Source of the DNA: Pedobacter petrophilus | GTDB lineage: Bacteria > Bacteroidota > Bacteroidia > Sphingobacteriales > Sphingobacteriaceae | DNA: 64,000 bases | NCBI RefSeq assembly: GCF_009674725.1 | Contig: NZ_WKKH01000003.1 | Coordinates: 62,001-126,000, forward strand | Direction of reading: 5' to 3' | The notes under the pieces: generated by a model | Databases searched by the model: none | Seen by the model: only the letters and a program-made list of their open reading frames with translations | Told to the model about the DNA's origin: nothing | Shown: one piece after another, positions 17,169-25,163 of the stretch | How positions within the stretch are numbered: position 1 is the stretch's first letter | How the letters are laid out: each line of letters begins with the position of its first letter | Program-made: the position numbers and the translations under genes

Positions 17169-18134
17169 TTATTTTTTTGCTGCTGCTGCAGGTGCTTTTT
17201 TAATATCAGTAATCTCGATATCGAAAACTATTGGATTGTAAGGCATAATACCTACTTGTGGTGCACCTTGCTCGCCATATCCTAATTTAGAAGGAATAAT
17301 AGCGGTGATTTTTCCACCTTTACCTACTAATTGTAATGCTTCAGTAAAGCCAGGGATTGTTCCGCCTAAAGCCATTTTGGTTGGGCCATATGGTCTGCCA
17401 GCCTGGAATTTATTTTCAGCTTTAGCAATTTTCTCATCGCTGGTATCAAATACAGGGTATTTACCTTTAGCATCTTTTTTAGCCAATTTACCAGTGTAGT
17501 TTAAAGTAACGGTATCACCTAATTGTGCACGTTCTGCATTTCCAGGAGCAGTAATGATGTACTGTAAACCACTTGCAGAAGTTTGTGTTTTTAGATTGTT
17601 ATCAGCAACGTAAGCTTTAATTTTACCATCTTCAGCACCTTTCTTTTTCTCAGCACTAGCTTTGAAATCTGCCTGGAAAAATTCACCAGCTCTTTTGTTG
17701 AATGTAGAATCAGCTTCGCCAGCATTCTTTTTGAAAACTTTTTCTACTTTGATCGTGAACGTGATGTATTTATCTTTTTTGAATTGTTCTGGTTTTGGCT
17801 GTTTGCTATAAAAAGCCATGGTATCCAGGTTAACTTTAAAGGTTGCACTATCGCCTTCCCCAAATAAAGTTAATACATCATTCATATCACCAGCGTACAT
17901 TTTTTTCTGAACAGGAAAAACTTGTGGATTTTCATTATCGTAAGTACTTCCCAATACCGAATCTTTATCATTTTTCTGAATGAAGTTCATCTTAACGATA
18001 TCACCTTCTTTGATTTTCTCTTTACCTTCAGAATGGTGAACGGTATACAATAAACCACCAGCACCTTTTTTTTCTTTGTTACACGCTGCTAAACCTAACG
18101 TAGCTGCTACAAGAACAATTATTCCTTTTTTCAT
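17169..18134 (-). CDS. FKBP-type peptidyl-prolyl isomerase lipoprotein (copy 1)
   Basis: A paralog of the neighbouring downstream FKBP. Signal MKKGIIVLVAATLGLAACN gives lipidated Cys18. The C-terminal FKBP domain (about 195-310) has SASGLQYIITAPG, GGTIPGFTEALQLVGKGGKITAIIPSKLGYGEQG and NPIVFDIEITDI. The tail is rich in Ala and Lys. The N-terminal half is a degenerate FKBP-like segment (GDIVKMNFIQKND ... FGEGDSATFKVNLDTMA). It lies 36 bp downstream of the DHH phosphoesterase gene and may be co-transcribed with it. Confidence 0.9.
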   Translation of the reverse strand: MKKGIIVLVAATLGLAACNKEKKGAGGLLYTVHHSEGKEKIKEGDIVKMNFIQKNDKDSVLGSTYDNENPQVFPVQKKMYAGDMNDVLTLFGEGDSATFKVNLDTMAFYSKQPKPEQFKKDKYITFTIKVEKVFKKNAGEADSTFNKRAGEFFQADFKASAEKKKGAEDGKIKAYVADNNLKTQTSASGLQYIITAPGNAERAQLGDTVTLNYTGKLAKKDAKGKYPVFDTSDEKIAKAENKFQAGRPYGPTKMALGGTIPGFTEALQLVGKGGKITAIIPSKLGYGEQGAPQVGIMPYNPIVFDIEITDIKKAPAAAAKK

Positions 18135-18170
18135 TTTGTATTTAAACTTTATTTAATTTGGTTATTTGCT

Positions 18171-19181
18171 TTACGCAATTAATTGGTTTTTATATTCTTC
18201 TAAAATGGATTTAAATTCATTTACCACTTCATTTAAAGGCTTCTCTGATGCGCCACCAGCAGCATTTCTATGTCCGCCGCCATTAAAATATTTTTTACAG
18301 ATTTCGTTGGCAGGAAAATCACCGGTAGACCTTACCGAAAGTTTCACCTTATCAGTACGCTCTATAATCAAAGCGGCCAGCCGGATGCCATTGATAGAAA
18401 GTGCATAATTTACCACACCTTCGGTATCGCCTGTGGTACTGTGAAATTGCGCAAGTTCTTCTTTGGTTACGGAGATAATTGCGGTATTGTATTCTCTGAT
18501 TACTTGCAGCTTGTTAGATAAGCAGTAACCTAAGAAACGTAACCGGTCTTCGCTTGCGTTATCGTAAACCTGCTGATGGATTTTCCAGTGTTCTGCACCT
18601 AAATCAATCAGTTCGGCTGCGATTCTGTAAACATCAGAGGTAGCAGACTGAAAACGGAATGATCCGGAATCGGTCATAATTCCAGTATATAAACAAGCAG
18701 CAACGTCTTTATTAATCCCCGCTTTATCTTCCAGTTGATTTACAATAAAATCGTAAACCAATTGCGCTGCAGCACATGCATTAATATCCCAGTGGCGGTA
18801 ATCATCAAAATCTTCAGGTTCTAAATGGTGATCTATCATCACTTTTTTCGCACCTGCAGCTCTTACCAGCTCCCCTAATTCATTGATTCGGCTGAGCGTA
18901 TTGAAATCCAGACAAAAAATTAAGGCTGCTTCATCAATCAATTTGGCTGCCTTTTCCAACTCTTCCGTAAAAATAATTACATCAGAATTATTAGGCATCC
19001 AGTGTAAAAAGGTTGGATAATCGGTTGGTGTAATCACTTTAACATGATGACCTTTTTGTATAAAGTAACCATATAAACCTAATGATGAACCCATCGCATC
19101 ACCATCCGGTTTATGATGGGTAGTAATAACAATGCGCTGTGGCGTAGCCAGTAAAGATTTTAACTCAGGTAGTGTAAGCAT
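18171..19181 (-). CDS. DHH/DHHA1 phosphoesterase, NrnA-like
   Basis: A bifunctional oligoribonuclease/pAp-phosphatase-type enzyme. The DHH domain carries RIVITTHHKPDGDAMGSSLGL, CLDFNT, the signature VMIDHHLEPEDF and MTDSGSFRFQSAT, which hold the Mn-binding Asp and His residues. The DHHA1 domain ends with CKKYFNGGGHRNAAGGA, the nucleotide-binding GGGH motif. The frame runs six codons upstream to a TTG, but ATG at 19181 is preferred because a perfect -7 element ends 15 nt before it. Expected roles are nano-RNA degradation and pAp recycling. Confidence 0.92.
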   Translation of the reverse strand: MLTLPELKSLLATPQRIVITTHHKPDGDAMGSSLGLYGYFIQKGHHVKVITPTDYPTFLHWMPNNSDVIIFTEELEKAAKLIDEAALIFCLDFNTLSRINELGELVRAAGAKKVMIDHHLEPEDFDDYRHWDINACAAAQLVYDFIVNQLEDKAGINKDVAACLYTGIMTDSGSFRFQSATSDVYRIAAELIDLGAEHWKIHQQVYDNASEDRLRFLGYCLSNKLQVIREYNTAIISVTKEELAQFHSTTGDTEGVVNYALSINGIRLAALIIERTDKVKLSVRSTGDFPANEICKKYFNGGGHRNAAGGASEKPLNEVVNEFKSILEEYKNQLIA

Positions 19182-19196
19182 ATATTTTTTGCGTTG

Positions 19197-19204
19197 CAAA
19201 GCTA
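19197..19204 (-). promoter_or_regulatory. Predicted -7 element for the DHH gene
   Basis: The minus strand reads TAGCTTTG, an exact TAnnTTTG. It supports the ATG at 19181 as the start because the element overlaps the longer frame. Confidence 0.45.
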
Positions 19205-19371
19205 AGGATTTTTAAAATAGGATTAAAGCATTTTAAGTTTAGCCTGGCGACATATTAAACAAAGCATAATAAATGGTCGAAAATCAGCTCAAACTGCTTT
19301 ATCTAAGTCAGGAACATCAAAACCTCTCCTATTCTTATGTATCAGTTATTGGTTATTCATCAATTAAAACG

Positions 19372-19379
19372 TAGTTTTG
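19372..19379 (+). promoter_or_regulatory. Predicted -7 element for ndk
   Basis: TAGTTTTG is an exact TAnnTTTG, and TTGG at 19349-19352 is 19 nt upstream as a weak -33. The predicted leader is about 20 nt. Confidence 0.5.
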
Positions 19380-19402
19380 CAGCAAATTGATATTCAAACA
19401 CA

Positions 19403-19822
19403 ATGAGCACTAACAGAACTTTTACCATGATCAAGCCTGATGCAGTTGCAAACGGCCATATCGGATCAATCTTAAACGACATTACCAATGCGGGTTTCAA
19501 AATCATTGCATTAAAATATACTAAGTTAACTGACGAAACTGCTGGTCAGTTTTACGCAGTTCATGCAGAGCGTCCTTTTTACAAAGATTTAGTAAGCTTC
19601 ATGTCTTCAGGACCAATCGTTGCTGCTATCCTGGAAAAAGATAATGCAATCGAAGATTTCAGAAAATTAATTGGCGCTACTAATCCCGCAGAAGCGGCTG
19701 AAGGTACCATCCGTCAGAAATATGCTAAATCTATTGATGCAAACGCAGTACACGGTTCAGATTCTGATGAGAATGCAGAAATTGAAGGTAACTTTTTCTT
19801 CAAAGCTGATGAGCGTTTCTAA
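19403..19822 (+). CDS. ndk: Nucleoside diphosphate kinase
   Basis: Transfers gamma-phosphate between nucleoside triphosphates and diphosphates through a phosphohistidine. The catalytic residue is His117 in [15 protein letters not shown]. Other family marks are [52 protein letters not shown] and the [18 protein letters not shown] substrate loop. Its 139 residues are typical of bacterial Ndk. It is monocistronic, with its own promoter and terminator, and divergent from the DHH gene. Confidence 0.98.
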   Translation: MSTNRTFTMIKPDAVANGHIGSILNDITNAGFKIIALKYTKLTDETAGQFYAVHAERPFYKDLVSFMSSGPIVAAILEKDNAIEDFRKLIGATNPAEAAEGTIRQKYAKSIDANAVHGSDSDENAEIEGNFFFKADERF

Positions 19823-19847
19823 TTGCTGATCAAAAACATTTATTTTT

Positions 19848-19880
19848 AAAACCTCGATATTTTCGGGGTTTTATTGTTTT
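19848..19880 (+). terminator. Intrinsic terminator after ndk
   Basis: The stem AAAACCTCGA/TTCGGGGTTTT (one G-T pair) with a short loop is followed by a T-rich tail. Confidence 0.75.
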
Positions 19881-19947
19881 ATCAATTTTGTATCTTTCGG
19901 ACCTGAAATATTCGAACCATCCAATCGTTTTAAATCATACACCTTAA

Positions 19948-20724
19948 ATGAAAACAATTCTCCTAGCGGCATGCCTTTCAACAGTTACAATTGCATCATA
20001 CGCTCAAAAAAAACCTGTTGCTAAAAAGCCGGCTACTAAAAAAACGATAACAACAACGACCACTAGAACCACAACAGTGGTTTCTGGTTTAAGATCACCT
20101 TTAGATTCTACCAGTTATGCTTTTGGCACCTCAATTGGTGCGGGCTTGAAATCTACCGGATTGACTACATTAAATTATGAAGTACTTTTAAAAGGTTTAA
20201 AAGATTCATTTACTAGCGGAAAAGCACTTTTAACACAATCGCAAGCTCAGGAAACCATTAACGCAGCAATGTCAAAAGCAGCAGCAGTAAAAAACAAAAC
20301 TGAGGCTGCAGCAAATAAAATTAAATACGGACCAATTATGAAAGAAGGACAAGATTTCTTAGACGAGAACAAAAAACGTGCGGGTGTACAAACTACTGCC
20401 AGTGGCCTACAGTATGAAGTTTTAACAGCCGGAACCGGTGTTAAACCAATTGCAACTGATTCTGTACTGGTACATTACAAGGGCACATTATTAAACGGTA
20501 AACAATTTGACAGTTCTTACGATCGCGGCGAGCCGATTAGCTTTCCATTAAACCGGGTGATTCCGGGCTGGACAGAAGGCGTACAATTGATGCCGGCAGG
20601 ATCGAAGTATAAATTCTTTATCCCTTACCAACTGGCTTATGGCGAGCGTGGTGCCGGAGCAGATATTCCACCATATAGCACCTTAATTTTTGAAGTAGAA
20701 TTGCTTAAAGTTAACGGCAAATAA
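19948..20724 (+). CDS. FKBP-type peptidyl-prolyl isomerase, secreted (FkpA/Mip-like)
   Basis: A 258-residue exported protein with signal MKTILLAACLSTVTIASYA|Q. A low-complexity Lys/Ala then Thr-rich linker follows at about residues 21-48. The FKBP_N dimerisation helices span about 52-140 (SYAFGTSIGAGLKSTGLTTLNYEVLLKGLKDSF). The FKBP_C catalytic domain (about 150-258) has TASGLQYEVLTAGTG, VHYKGTLLNGKQFDSSYDRGEP, VIPGWTEGVQLMPAGSKYKFFIPYQLAYGERG and TLIFEVELL. Unlike the two lipoprotein FKBPs upstream it ends its signal with AQ and has no lipobox, so it is probably a soluble periplasmic chaperone of the Mip/FkpA type. Confidence 0.93.
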   Translation: MKTILLAACLSTVTIASYAQKKPVAKKPATKKTITTTTTRTTTVVSGLRSPLDSTSYAFGTSIGAGLKSTGLTTLNYEVLLKGLKDSFTSGKALLTQSQAQETINAAMSKAAAVKNKTEAAANKIKYGPIMKEGQDFLDENKKRAGVQTTASGLQYEVLTAGTGVKPIATDSVLVHYKGTLLNGKQFDSSYDRGEPISFPLNRVIPGWTEGVQLMPAGSKYKFFIPYQLAYGERGAGADIPPYSTLIFEVELLKVNGK

Positions 20725-20781
20725 GCTTTTATTAAAACTTTCTTTATCATTCGATGTTAGCTATTAGAAAATTAGCATCAT

Positions 20782-20955
20782 ATGAAAAGAATATTTCCAA
20801 TAGCACTAATCGCATTTTTATGCACTACCTTAAGCAGTTGTGAACTGGTAGGAGGTATATTTAAAGCTGGCCTTTGGTCTGGCATAATCGTAGTTGTAAT
20901 TGTAGTTGCACTACTGATCTGGATCCTTTCGAAAATTTTTGGTGGAAGAAGGTAA
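20782..20955 (+). CDS. Small membrane lipoprotein, 57 residues
   Basis: A short frame from ATG to TAA. The N-terminus MKRIFPIALIAFLCTTLSSC is a lipoprotein signal with candidate lipidated Cys20. The mature part holds ELVGGIFKAGLWSG, then a single hydrophobic segment (IIVVVIVVALLIWILSKIF) and a GGRR tail. The combination of lipobox and membrane span in so short a protein is unusual. It lies 57 bp after the FKBP gene on the same strand and ends directly at a strong terminator, which supports a real gene. The function is unknown. Confidence 0.7.
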   Translation: MKRIFPIALIAFLCTTLSSCELVGGIFKAGLWSGIIVVVIVVALLIWILSKIFGGRR

Positions 20956-20956
20956 A

Positions 20957-20995
20957 ACAAAAAAGGGTTAATTTTAATAAATTAACCCTTTTAGT
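20957..20995. terminator. Bidirectional terminator
   Basis: AAAAGGGTTAATT and AATTAACCCTTTT form a 13-bp stem between the small lipoprotein gene and the convergent DUF721 gene. Confidence 0.88.
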
Positions 20996-21005
20996 TTCTT
21001 ATTAC

Positions 21006-21296
21006 CTAGAGAAATATCATTTCATTAATAACGATACTTCCTGCATGTTCGTTTAGTTTCTGGATGATTCCCTGGCGTACCATTACCAGTTCATTTTTGA
21101 TTACAGAAGATTCTATTCTGATAAAAAGCTTCTTGTCTTTAATATAAATCTGTGTCGTTCTGTTTGCAATGGCTGTACCCATAATTTCGGGCCATATGGA
21201 CAGAATAGAAGTTTCATCAAATTTTCGGCGCAAACGATACACATCTAGCATTTTGCTGATGGCATCTTTCATTGTTATATCATTCGGTTTACGCAT
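21006..21296 (-). CDS. DUF721 protein, DciA-like
   Basis: A 96-residue DUF721 protein, with the core RRKFDETSILSIWPEIMGTAIANRTTQIYIKDKKLFIRIESSVIKNELVMVRQGIIQKLNEHAG. Proteobacterial DUF721 members include DciA, which loads the replicative helicase. The Bacteroidota form is short and lacks the extended C-terminal tail. It overlaps the 3' end of recF by 8 bp, consistent with a replication/repair unit. Its role as a helicase loader is inferred from the family. Confidence 0.88.
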   Translation of the reverse strand: MRKPNDITMKDAISKMLDVYRLRRKFDETSILSIWPEIMGTAIANRTTQIYIKDKKLFIRIESSVIKNELVMVRQGIIQKLNEHAGSIVINEMIFL

Positions 21297-22392
21297 GGCT
21301 TATTTGTCCCTCCCTAACTTCAAACAAAGTTACATCAACTTGTATTTTTTCAAAAACTGATTTTACTCTTTCTTTTCCGGTATCCGTGATAAATATTTGT
21401 CCGAAATCCCGGTGAGACACCATTTGCATTAATTTTTTCACCCGGTGATCATCCAGTTTATCAAAAATATCATCCAGAAGCAATAGCGGTTTGAAACCTT
21501 TGTTCTTTGCCAGATAAGCATATTGGGCTAGTTTCAGCGCAATTAAAAAGGACTTTTGCTGCCCTTGCGAGCCGAACTTCTTCAGCGGCATCTCACTAAT
21601 TTCGAAAGCCAGCTCATCTTTATGGATCCCCGTTGTAGTACGTTCCAATACCCTGTCTTTTTCTACTGATTTTTTCAACAGCGTTTCGAAAGGAACATCA
21701 ATCAGCTGAGATTGATAATTTAAAGAAACCATTTCCTTGTTTTCGGTAAGGTACAGATAATATTCGTTGAAGAGCGGGATAAAATCATCCATGAAAGTCT
21801 TTCTGGTAGCAAATATTTTATTTCCGGCAGTTACCAGTTGTTCATCCAGAATTTCTAATAAAGTTGGATCGTATTTCCTGGTGATGGCGATCTGCTTTAA
21901 AAAAGCATTTCTGTTAAGCAGGATCCGGTTATATGCAATTAATTGATCGAGATAGTGCGAATCCGTTTGAGAAATCACATTATCAATAAATTTGCGCCTT
22001 TCCTCACTACCTTCCATAATAAGGTTCACATCGTAAGGCGAAACCATTACCACTGGAAAAAGGCCGATATGATCGGCAAGTTTTTCGTACTCCTTCTTGT
22101 TACGCTTAAATTGTTTCTTCTGATTTCGTTTAACGCCACAAGTAATTTTATCATTGCGTTCGTTCCGATCAAAATCACCCTGAATCATGAAAAGATCTGT
22201 TCCTGTTTTAATTTGCTGACCATCAATAGGATTAAAATAGCTTTTGCAGAGGCATAAATAATGAATTGCATCGAGCATATTTGTTTTTCCAGAGCCATTA
22301 TCACCAGTAAAAACATTTACAGTATCAGAAAACCGGAGATCTGCATCACAATAGTTTTTAAAATTTAGAAGCGTAATATTCTTTAACCACAT
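21289..22392 (-). CDS. recF: DNA replication and repair protein RecF
   Basis: An SMC-like ATPase that helps load RecA at single-strand gaps. The Walker A motif is GDNGSGKT (residues 30-37). A coiled-coil-like arm region lies between, and the ABC signature is KFGSQGQQKSFLIALKLAQ. Walker B is PLLLLDDIFDKLDDHR and the D-loop/His switch region is GQIFITDT. Its 367 residues agree with the family. In this genome it is coupled to the DUF721 gene; dnaA, dnaN and gyrB are not nearby. It is divergent from the TPR gene. Confidence 0.96.
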   Translation of the reverse strand: MWLKNITLLNFKNYCDADLRFSDTVNVFTGDNGSGKTNMLDAIHYLCLCKSYFNPIDGQQIKTGTDLFMIQGDFDRNERNDKITCGVKRNQKKQFKRNKKEYEKLADHIGLFPVVMVSPYDVNLIMEGSEERRKFIDNVISQTDSHYLDQLIAYNRILLNRNAFLKQIAITRKYDPTLLEILDEQLVTAGNKIFATRKTFMDDFIPLFNEYYLYLTENKEMVSLNYQSQLIDVPFETLLKKSVEKDRVLERTTTGIHKDELAFEISEMPLKKFGSQGQQKSFLIALKLAQYAYLAKNKGFKPLLLLDDIFDKLDDHRVKKLMQMVSHRDFGQIFITDTGKERVKSVFEKIQVDVTLFEVREGQISHA

Positions 22393-22462
22393 AAATATGG
22401 CGCAATTTACCCTTTTTTAACCTCTAAATAACTAATGTTTAATTAAATACTTCAAAATAAAG

Positions 22463-22493
22463 ATTGATACTTTGATTGAAAAATGTATTTTTG
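22463..22493 (+). promoter_or_regulatory. Predicted promoter of the TPR gene
   Basis: ATTG at 22463-22466 and TATTTTTG at 22486-22493 are spaced by 19 nt, a good match to the Bacteroidota -33/-7 pair. The start codon follows 24 nt later. Confidence 0.5.
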
Positions 22494-22517
22494 CAATCTT
22501 AAATTTTTTAAACAAAC

Positions 22518-23183
22518 ATGTCTACAATAGATAACCAAACTACTCAACCTATCAAAAAAGGTTCATTTTTACAGGAAAATAACAAGAGCCTGCTATTTAT
22601 CGCTGGCGCTGTTGTTTTATTAATTGGTGTATATTTTTGGTATCAAAATGTGTACTTAAAAGGCCGTGCTGAAGAGGCTGCAAGCAAAATGTTTAAGTCT
22701 GAATCCTATGTAGGCATCGATTCATTATCGAACAAAGCAGTAAAAGGTGAAGGTGGCTATCCTGGTTTAGCGCAAATTGCGGAAGAATACGACAATACAA
22801 AATCTGCTAATCTTGCCAATCTTTATTTAGGTGGGATTTATTTACGTAAAGGTGAATATAAACAAGCAATTGATGCATTGGGAAAATATAGTGCTACAGG
22901 GAGTCCGGTTGCAGATCCTTTGGCTTTAGGCTTATTAGGAGATGCTTACAGCGAATTAAAAGATTACAAACAAGCGGCTACTTATTACAAAAAAGCATCA
23001 GATAAGGCAAGTAAATTTACTTCTCCTATGTTCCTTAAGAAATTAGGATTGGTCAATGAAAATCTTAAAGATTTTGGTGGTGCTGTTGATGCTTATACTA
23101 AAATTAAAACGCAATACCCAGAAAGTGCTGAAGCACAAATGGTAGATGCTTACCTTGCCAGAGCACAGGCACAAGTGAAATAG
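22518..23183 (+). CDS. Membrane-anchored TPR protein
   Basis: The 221-residue product has a short cytoplasmic N-terminus, one membrane helix at about residues 28-46 (SLLFIAGAVVLLIGVYFWY) and a periplasmic domain of tetratricopeptide-type repeats. Recognisable units are ANLYLGGIYLRKGEYKQAIDALGKY, ALGLLGDAYSELKDYKQAATYYKKA and KKLGLVNENLKDFGGAVDAYTKI. The architecture resembles YfgM. It is likely a scaffold or a chaperone accessory, but no partner is evident in the neighbourhood. Confidence 0.88.
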   Translation: MSTIDNQTTQPIKKGSFLQENNKSLLFIAGAVVLLIGVYFWYQNVYLKGRAEEAASKMFKSESYVGIDSLSNKAVKGEGGYPGLAQIAEEYDNTKSANLANLYLGGIYLRKGEYKQAIDALGKYSATGSPVADPLALGLLGDAYSELKDYKQAATYYKKASDKASKFTSPMFLKKLGLVNENLKDFGGAVDAYTKIKTQYPESAEAQMVDAYLARAQAQVK

Positions 23184-23210
23184 TATAGAAATTAGAATAT
23201 TATAAAATAT

Positions 23211-23238
23211 GGAAGACCATCGAAAGATGGTCTTTTTT
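23211..23238 (+). terminator. Intrinsic terminator after the TPR gene
   Basis: The stem AAGACCATC/GATGGTCTT with a GAAA tetraloop is followed by a T-run. Confidence 0.9.
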
Positions 23239-23318
23239 TATGCTTGGATTTTTCAATTGCCTCCGGGAATTAAAACGGCAAAGGCTACTGAACATGTACA
23301 GAACGTATAGTGCCAGAT

Positions 23319-23879
23319 TTATTTATTAAAGGCAGTCATGGTATGTGCCGGACCGATGGTTACATAACTCTTAATTAATTCTACGCTCTTATCGACTAAC
23401 GCTGGCAGTTCCAGTTGTTCATCCTTATCGAATTTCCCTAAAACGAAATCTATTTGCCTCCCCTTCGGATAATCGCTACCAATACCAAACCTTAACCTGG
23501 CATAGTTCTGACCACCACATACTTCTTCTATACTTTTTAAGCCGTTATGGCCAGCGCTTGATCCCTGGAGTTTCAAACGCAGTTTACCTAATGGAAGTGC
23601 CAAATCATCAACTACAACCAATACGTTTTCAGGAGCAATCTTCAATTCTTTCATCCAATAGTTTACTGCCTTACCACTCAGGTTCATAAAAGTGGTTGGT
23701 TTAATGACATGAAGTTTTTTTCCTTTAAAACCTACTTCTGCATAATAAGCCAGACGGATATTATCGAAACTTCCGTCTAAGCCTTTTACCAGTTCATCAG
23801 CAATATCAAATCCAATATTATGCCTGGTATGTGCATATTCCGGACCGATATTACCCAAGCCCACTATAAGATATTTCAT
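23319..23879 (-). CDS. pth: Peptidyl-tRNA hydrolase
   Basis: Releases tRNA from peptidyl-tRNAs that drop off ribosomes. The family signature GLGNIGPEYAHTRHNIGF carries catalytic Asn10 and His20. KPTTFMNLSGKAV, VVVDDLALPLGKLRLKLQGSSAGHNGLKS and YARLRFGIG complete the pattern. Its length, 186, is usual. It lies downstream of rplY on the same strand, a common bacterial order (prs-rplY-pth), but is separated from rplY by 600 bp of repeat-containing DNA and has its own apparent promoter. Confidence 0.97.
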   Translation of the reverse strand: MKYLIVGLGNIGPEYAHTRHNIGFDIADELVKGLDGSFDNIRLAYYAEVGFKGKKLHVIKPTTFMNLSGKAVNYWMKELKIAPENVLVVVDDLALPLGKLRLKLQGSSAGHNGLKSIEEVCGGQNYARLRFGIGSDYPKGRQIDFVLGKFDKDEQLELPALVDKSVELIKSYVTIGPAHTMTAFNK

Positions 23880-23884
23880 AGCCG

Positions 23885-23892
23885 CAAAGGTA
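23885..23892 (-). promoter_or_regulatory. Predicted -7 element for pth
   Basis: The minus strand reads TACCTTTG, an exact TAnnTTTG, ending 5 nt before the pth ATG. TTGG about 20 nt further upstream could serve as -33. The mRNA would be nearly leaderless. Confidence 0.45.
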
Positions 23893-23895
23893 AAA

Positions 23896-24035
23896 GCTTA
23901 GAGCGGAAAGACCAAGGGAAAAGAAGAAAGAACAAGGCACGAAAAGAGAAAAGAAAAAGGAGCAAGGAACAAAGACTAAAGACCCAAAGCGTAAAAACGG
24001 CAGACGAGAAAAGAAAAAGAACAACCAGGAAGATC
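23896..24035. other. Purine-rich (A/G) tract
   Basis: About 140 bp where the plus strand is almost entirely A and G, with repeated words such as GAAAAGA, AGAAAAGAAAAAG and AACAA. It lies between the pth promoter and the tandem 120-bp repeats. No plausible gene was seen. An open frame across it encodes only a Lys/Arg-rich low-complexity string. Confidence 0.5.
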
Positions 24036-24361
24036 AGATTAAGCAATCCTATCGCCTAAAAACTATCGATATGAATCTGCCATTCAATTCATTGCAGTCT
24101 GGCTTCAACCGGCTGCCTCTTTAAAATAATACATCGTCTCCATTGCAAAAAAGCTAGATTAAGAAATCCTATTATAGAGCCTCATCTATGTAGATTGTGC
24201 CATTCAATTCATTACAGTCTGGCTTCAGCTAACTGCCTCTTTAAAATAATACTCGTGTCCATTGCAAAAAAGCTAGATTAAGAAATCCTATTATAGAGCC
24301 TCATCTATGTAGATTGTGCCATTAAATTCATTGCAGTCTGGCTTCAGCTGACTGCCTCTTA
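24036..24361. repeat. Tandem repeat, 2.7 copies of a ~120-bp unit
   Basis: Copies start with AGATTAAG at 24036, 24156 and 24275; units are 120 and 119 bp, and the third is partial (about 87 bp). Copies 2 and 3 are nearly identical and copy 1 is more diverged. Each contains a hairpin-forming segment around GCAGTCTGGCTTCA (24094-24116, 24214-24236, 24333-24355). In copies 1 and 3 the arm pairs (GCAGTC with GGCTGC or GACTGC) remain complementary. It is non-coding and lies downstream of the rplY terminator. Confidence 0.85.
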
Positions 24362-24433
24362 GCAATAGCACCTTGTTATTTTGGAAGGAAAGATTTTTCA
24401 AAGAAAATAAATTCATAAACTTTAAAAAGGCAA

Positions 24434-24466
24434 CAAAAAAACGGCCCGAATAAATCCGGGCCGTTC
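24434..24466 (-). terminator. Intrinsic terminator after rplY
   Basis: The stem AACGGCCCG/CGGGCCGTT has an A-run on the plus strand (U-tract for the minus-strand transcript), 22 bp past the rplY stop. Confidence 0.88.
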
Positions 24467-24487
24467 CTTATAATCAAGTAGTGCTGA

Positions 24488-25072
24488 CTATTTTTTACCT
24501 TTAGCAGCTTCAGTTTCTGCTTGTTTCAATGCTCTACTCATTCCTACTGATACGATTGTATCTTCTGGAGTATTCGTAATTACATATCCATCACCTTCAA
24601 TATCACGAACGCGAACCAAAGTGCCAACTTCTAATTTAGCAATGCTCACTTCAACGCTTTGCGGCATTTTATTAGGCAATGCTTTAACACGAAGTTTACG
24701 TAATTTCTGAACCATCTTACCCCCCATTTTAACACCTGGAGAAGTTCCTGTTAAGTTAACCGGGATTTCCATAACGATTTCTTTTTCGTCAAATAACTGA
24801 AGAAAATCGATGTGCATCAATACGTCAGTAAGTGGGTGAAACTGCATGTCTTTTACGATAGCTTTTGTTTTAGTACCGTTAACATCAATTTCAACAAAGT
24901 TTACTTCCGGAGTATAGATTACGTCTCTTAGATCAGCAATAACTACAGCAAAGTGTTGTTGCTCTTTTCCACCATACAATACCGCCGGAACCTTACCTTC
25001 GTAACGAAGTTCCTTGGCATCGCGTTTCCCTACGTTCTCTCTTGGAGAACCGCTAATTGCGATTGTTTTCAT
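24488..25072 (-). CDS. rplY: 50S ribosomal protein bL25 (CTC form)
   Basis: The 194-residue product is the long CTC/TL5 form of bL25, which binds 5S rRNA. The N-terminal L25 domain (about 1-95) starts MKTIAISGSPRENVGKRDAKELRYEGKVPAVLYGG and includes VKDMQFHPLTDVLMHIDFLQ. The C-terminal beta domain (about 98-185) contains IPVNLTGTSPGVKMGGKMVQKLRKLRVKALP. The tail is Lys/Ala-rich. It follows prs by about 90 bp and is probably co-transcribed. Confidence 0.96.
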   Translation of the reverse strand: MKTIAISGSPRENVGKRDAKELRYEGKVPAVLYGGKEQQHFAVVIADLRDVIYTPEVNFVEIDVNGTKTKAIVKDMQFHPLTDVLMHIDFLQLFDEKEIVMEIPVNLTGTSPGVKMGGKMVQKLRKLRVKALPNKMPQSVEVSIAKLEVGTLVRVRDIEGDGYVITNTPEDTIVSVGMSRALKQAETEAAKGKK

Positions 25073-25163
25073 TTTATTTATATTTATTTATTAATAGCAG
25101 GTATTCAGTATTGTATTTGATATCAAAGCCTTAAGCCCTCAATCCTATACCTTCTACCTAATT

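Noticed and set aside
19182..19199. Six-codon TTG extension of the DHH phosphoesterase gene
   Set aside because: It overlaps the predicted -7 element. The ATG at 19181 gives the normal start.
23820..24059. 79-residue Lys/Arg-rich frame over the purine tract
   Set aside because: It is low-complexity translation of an A/G-rich stretch that starts antisense inside pth.
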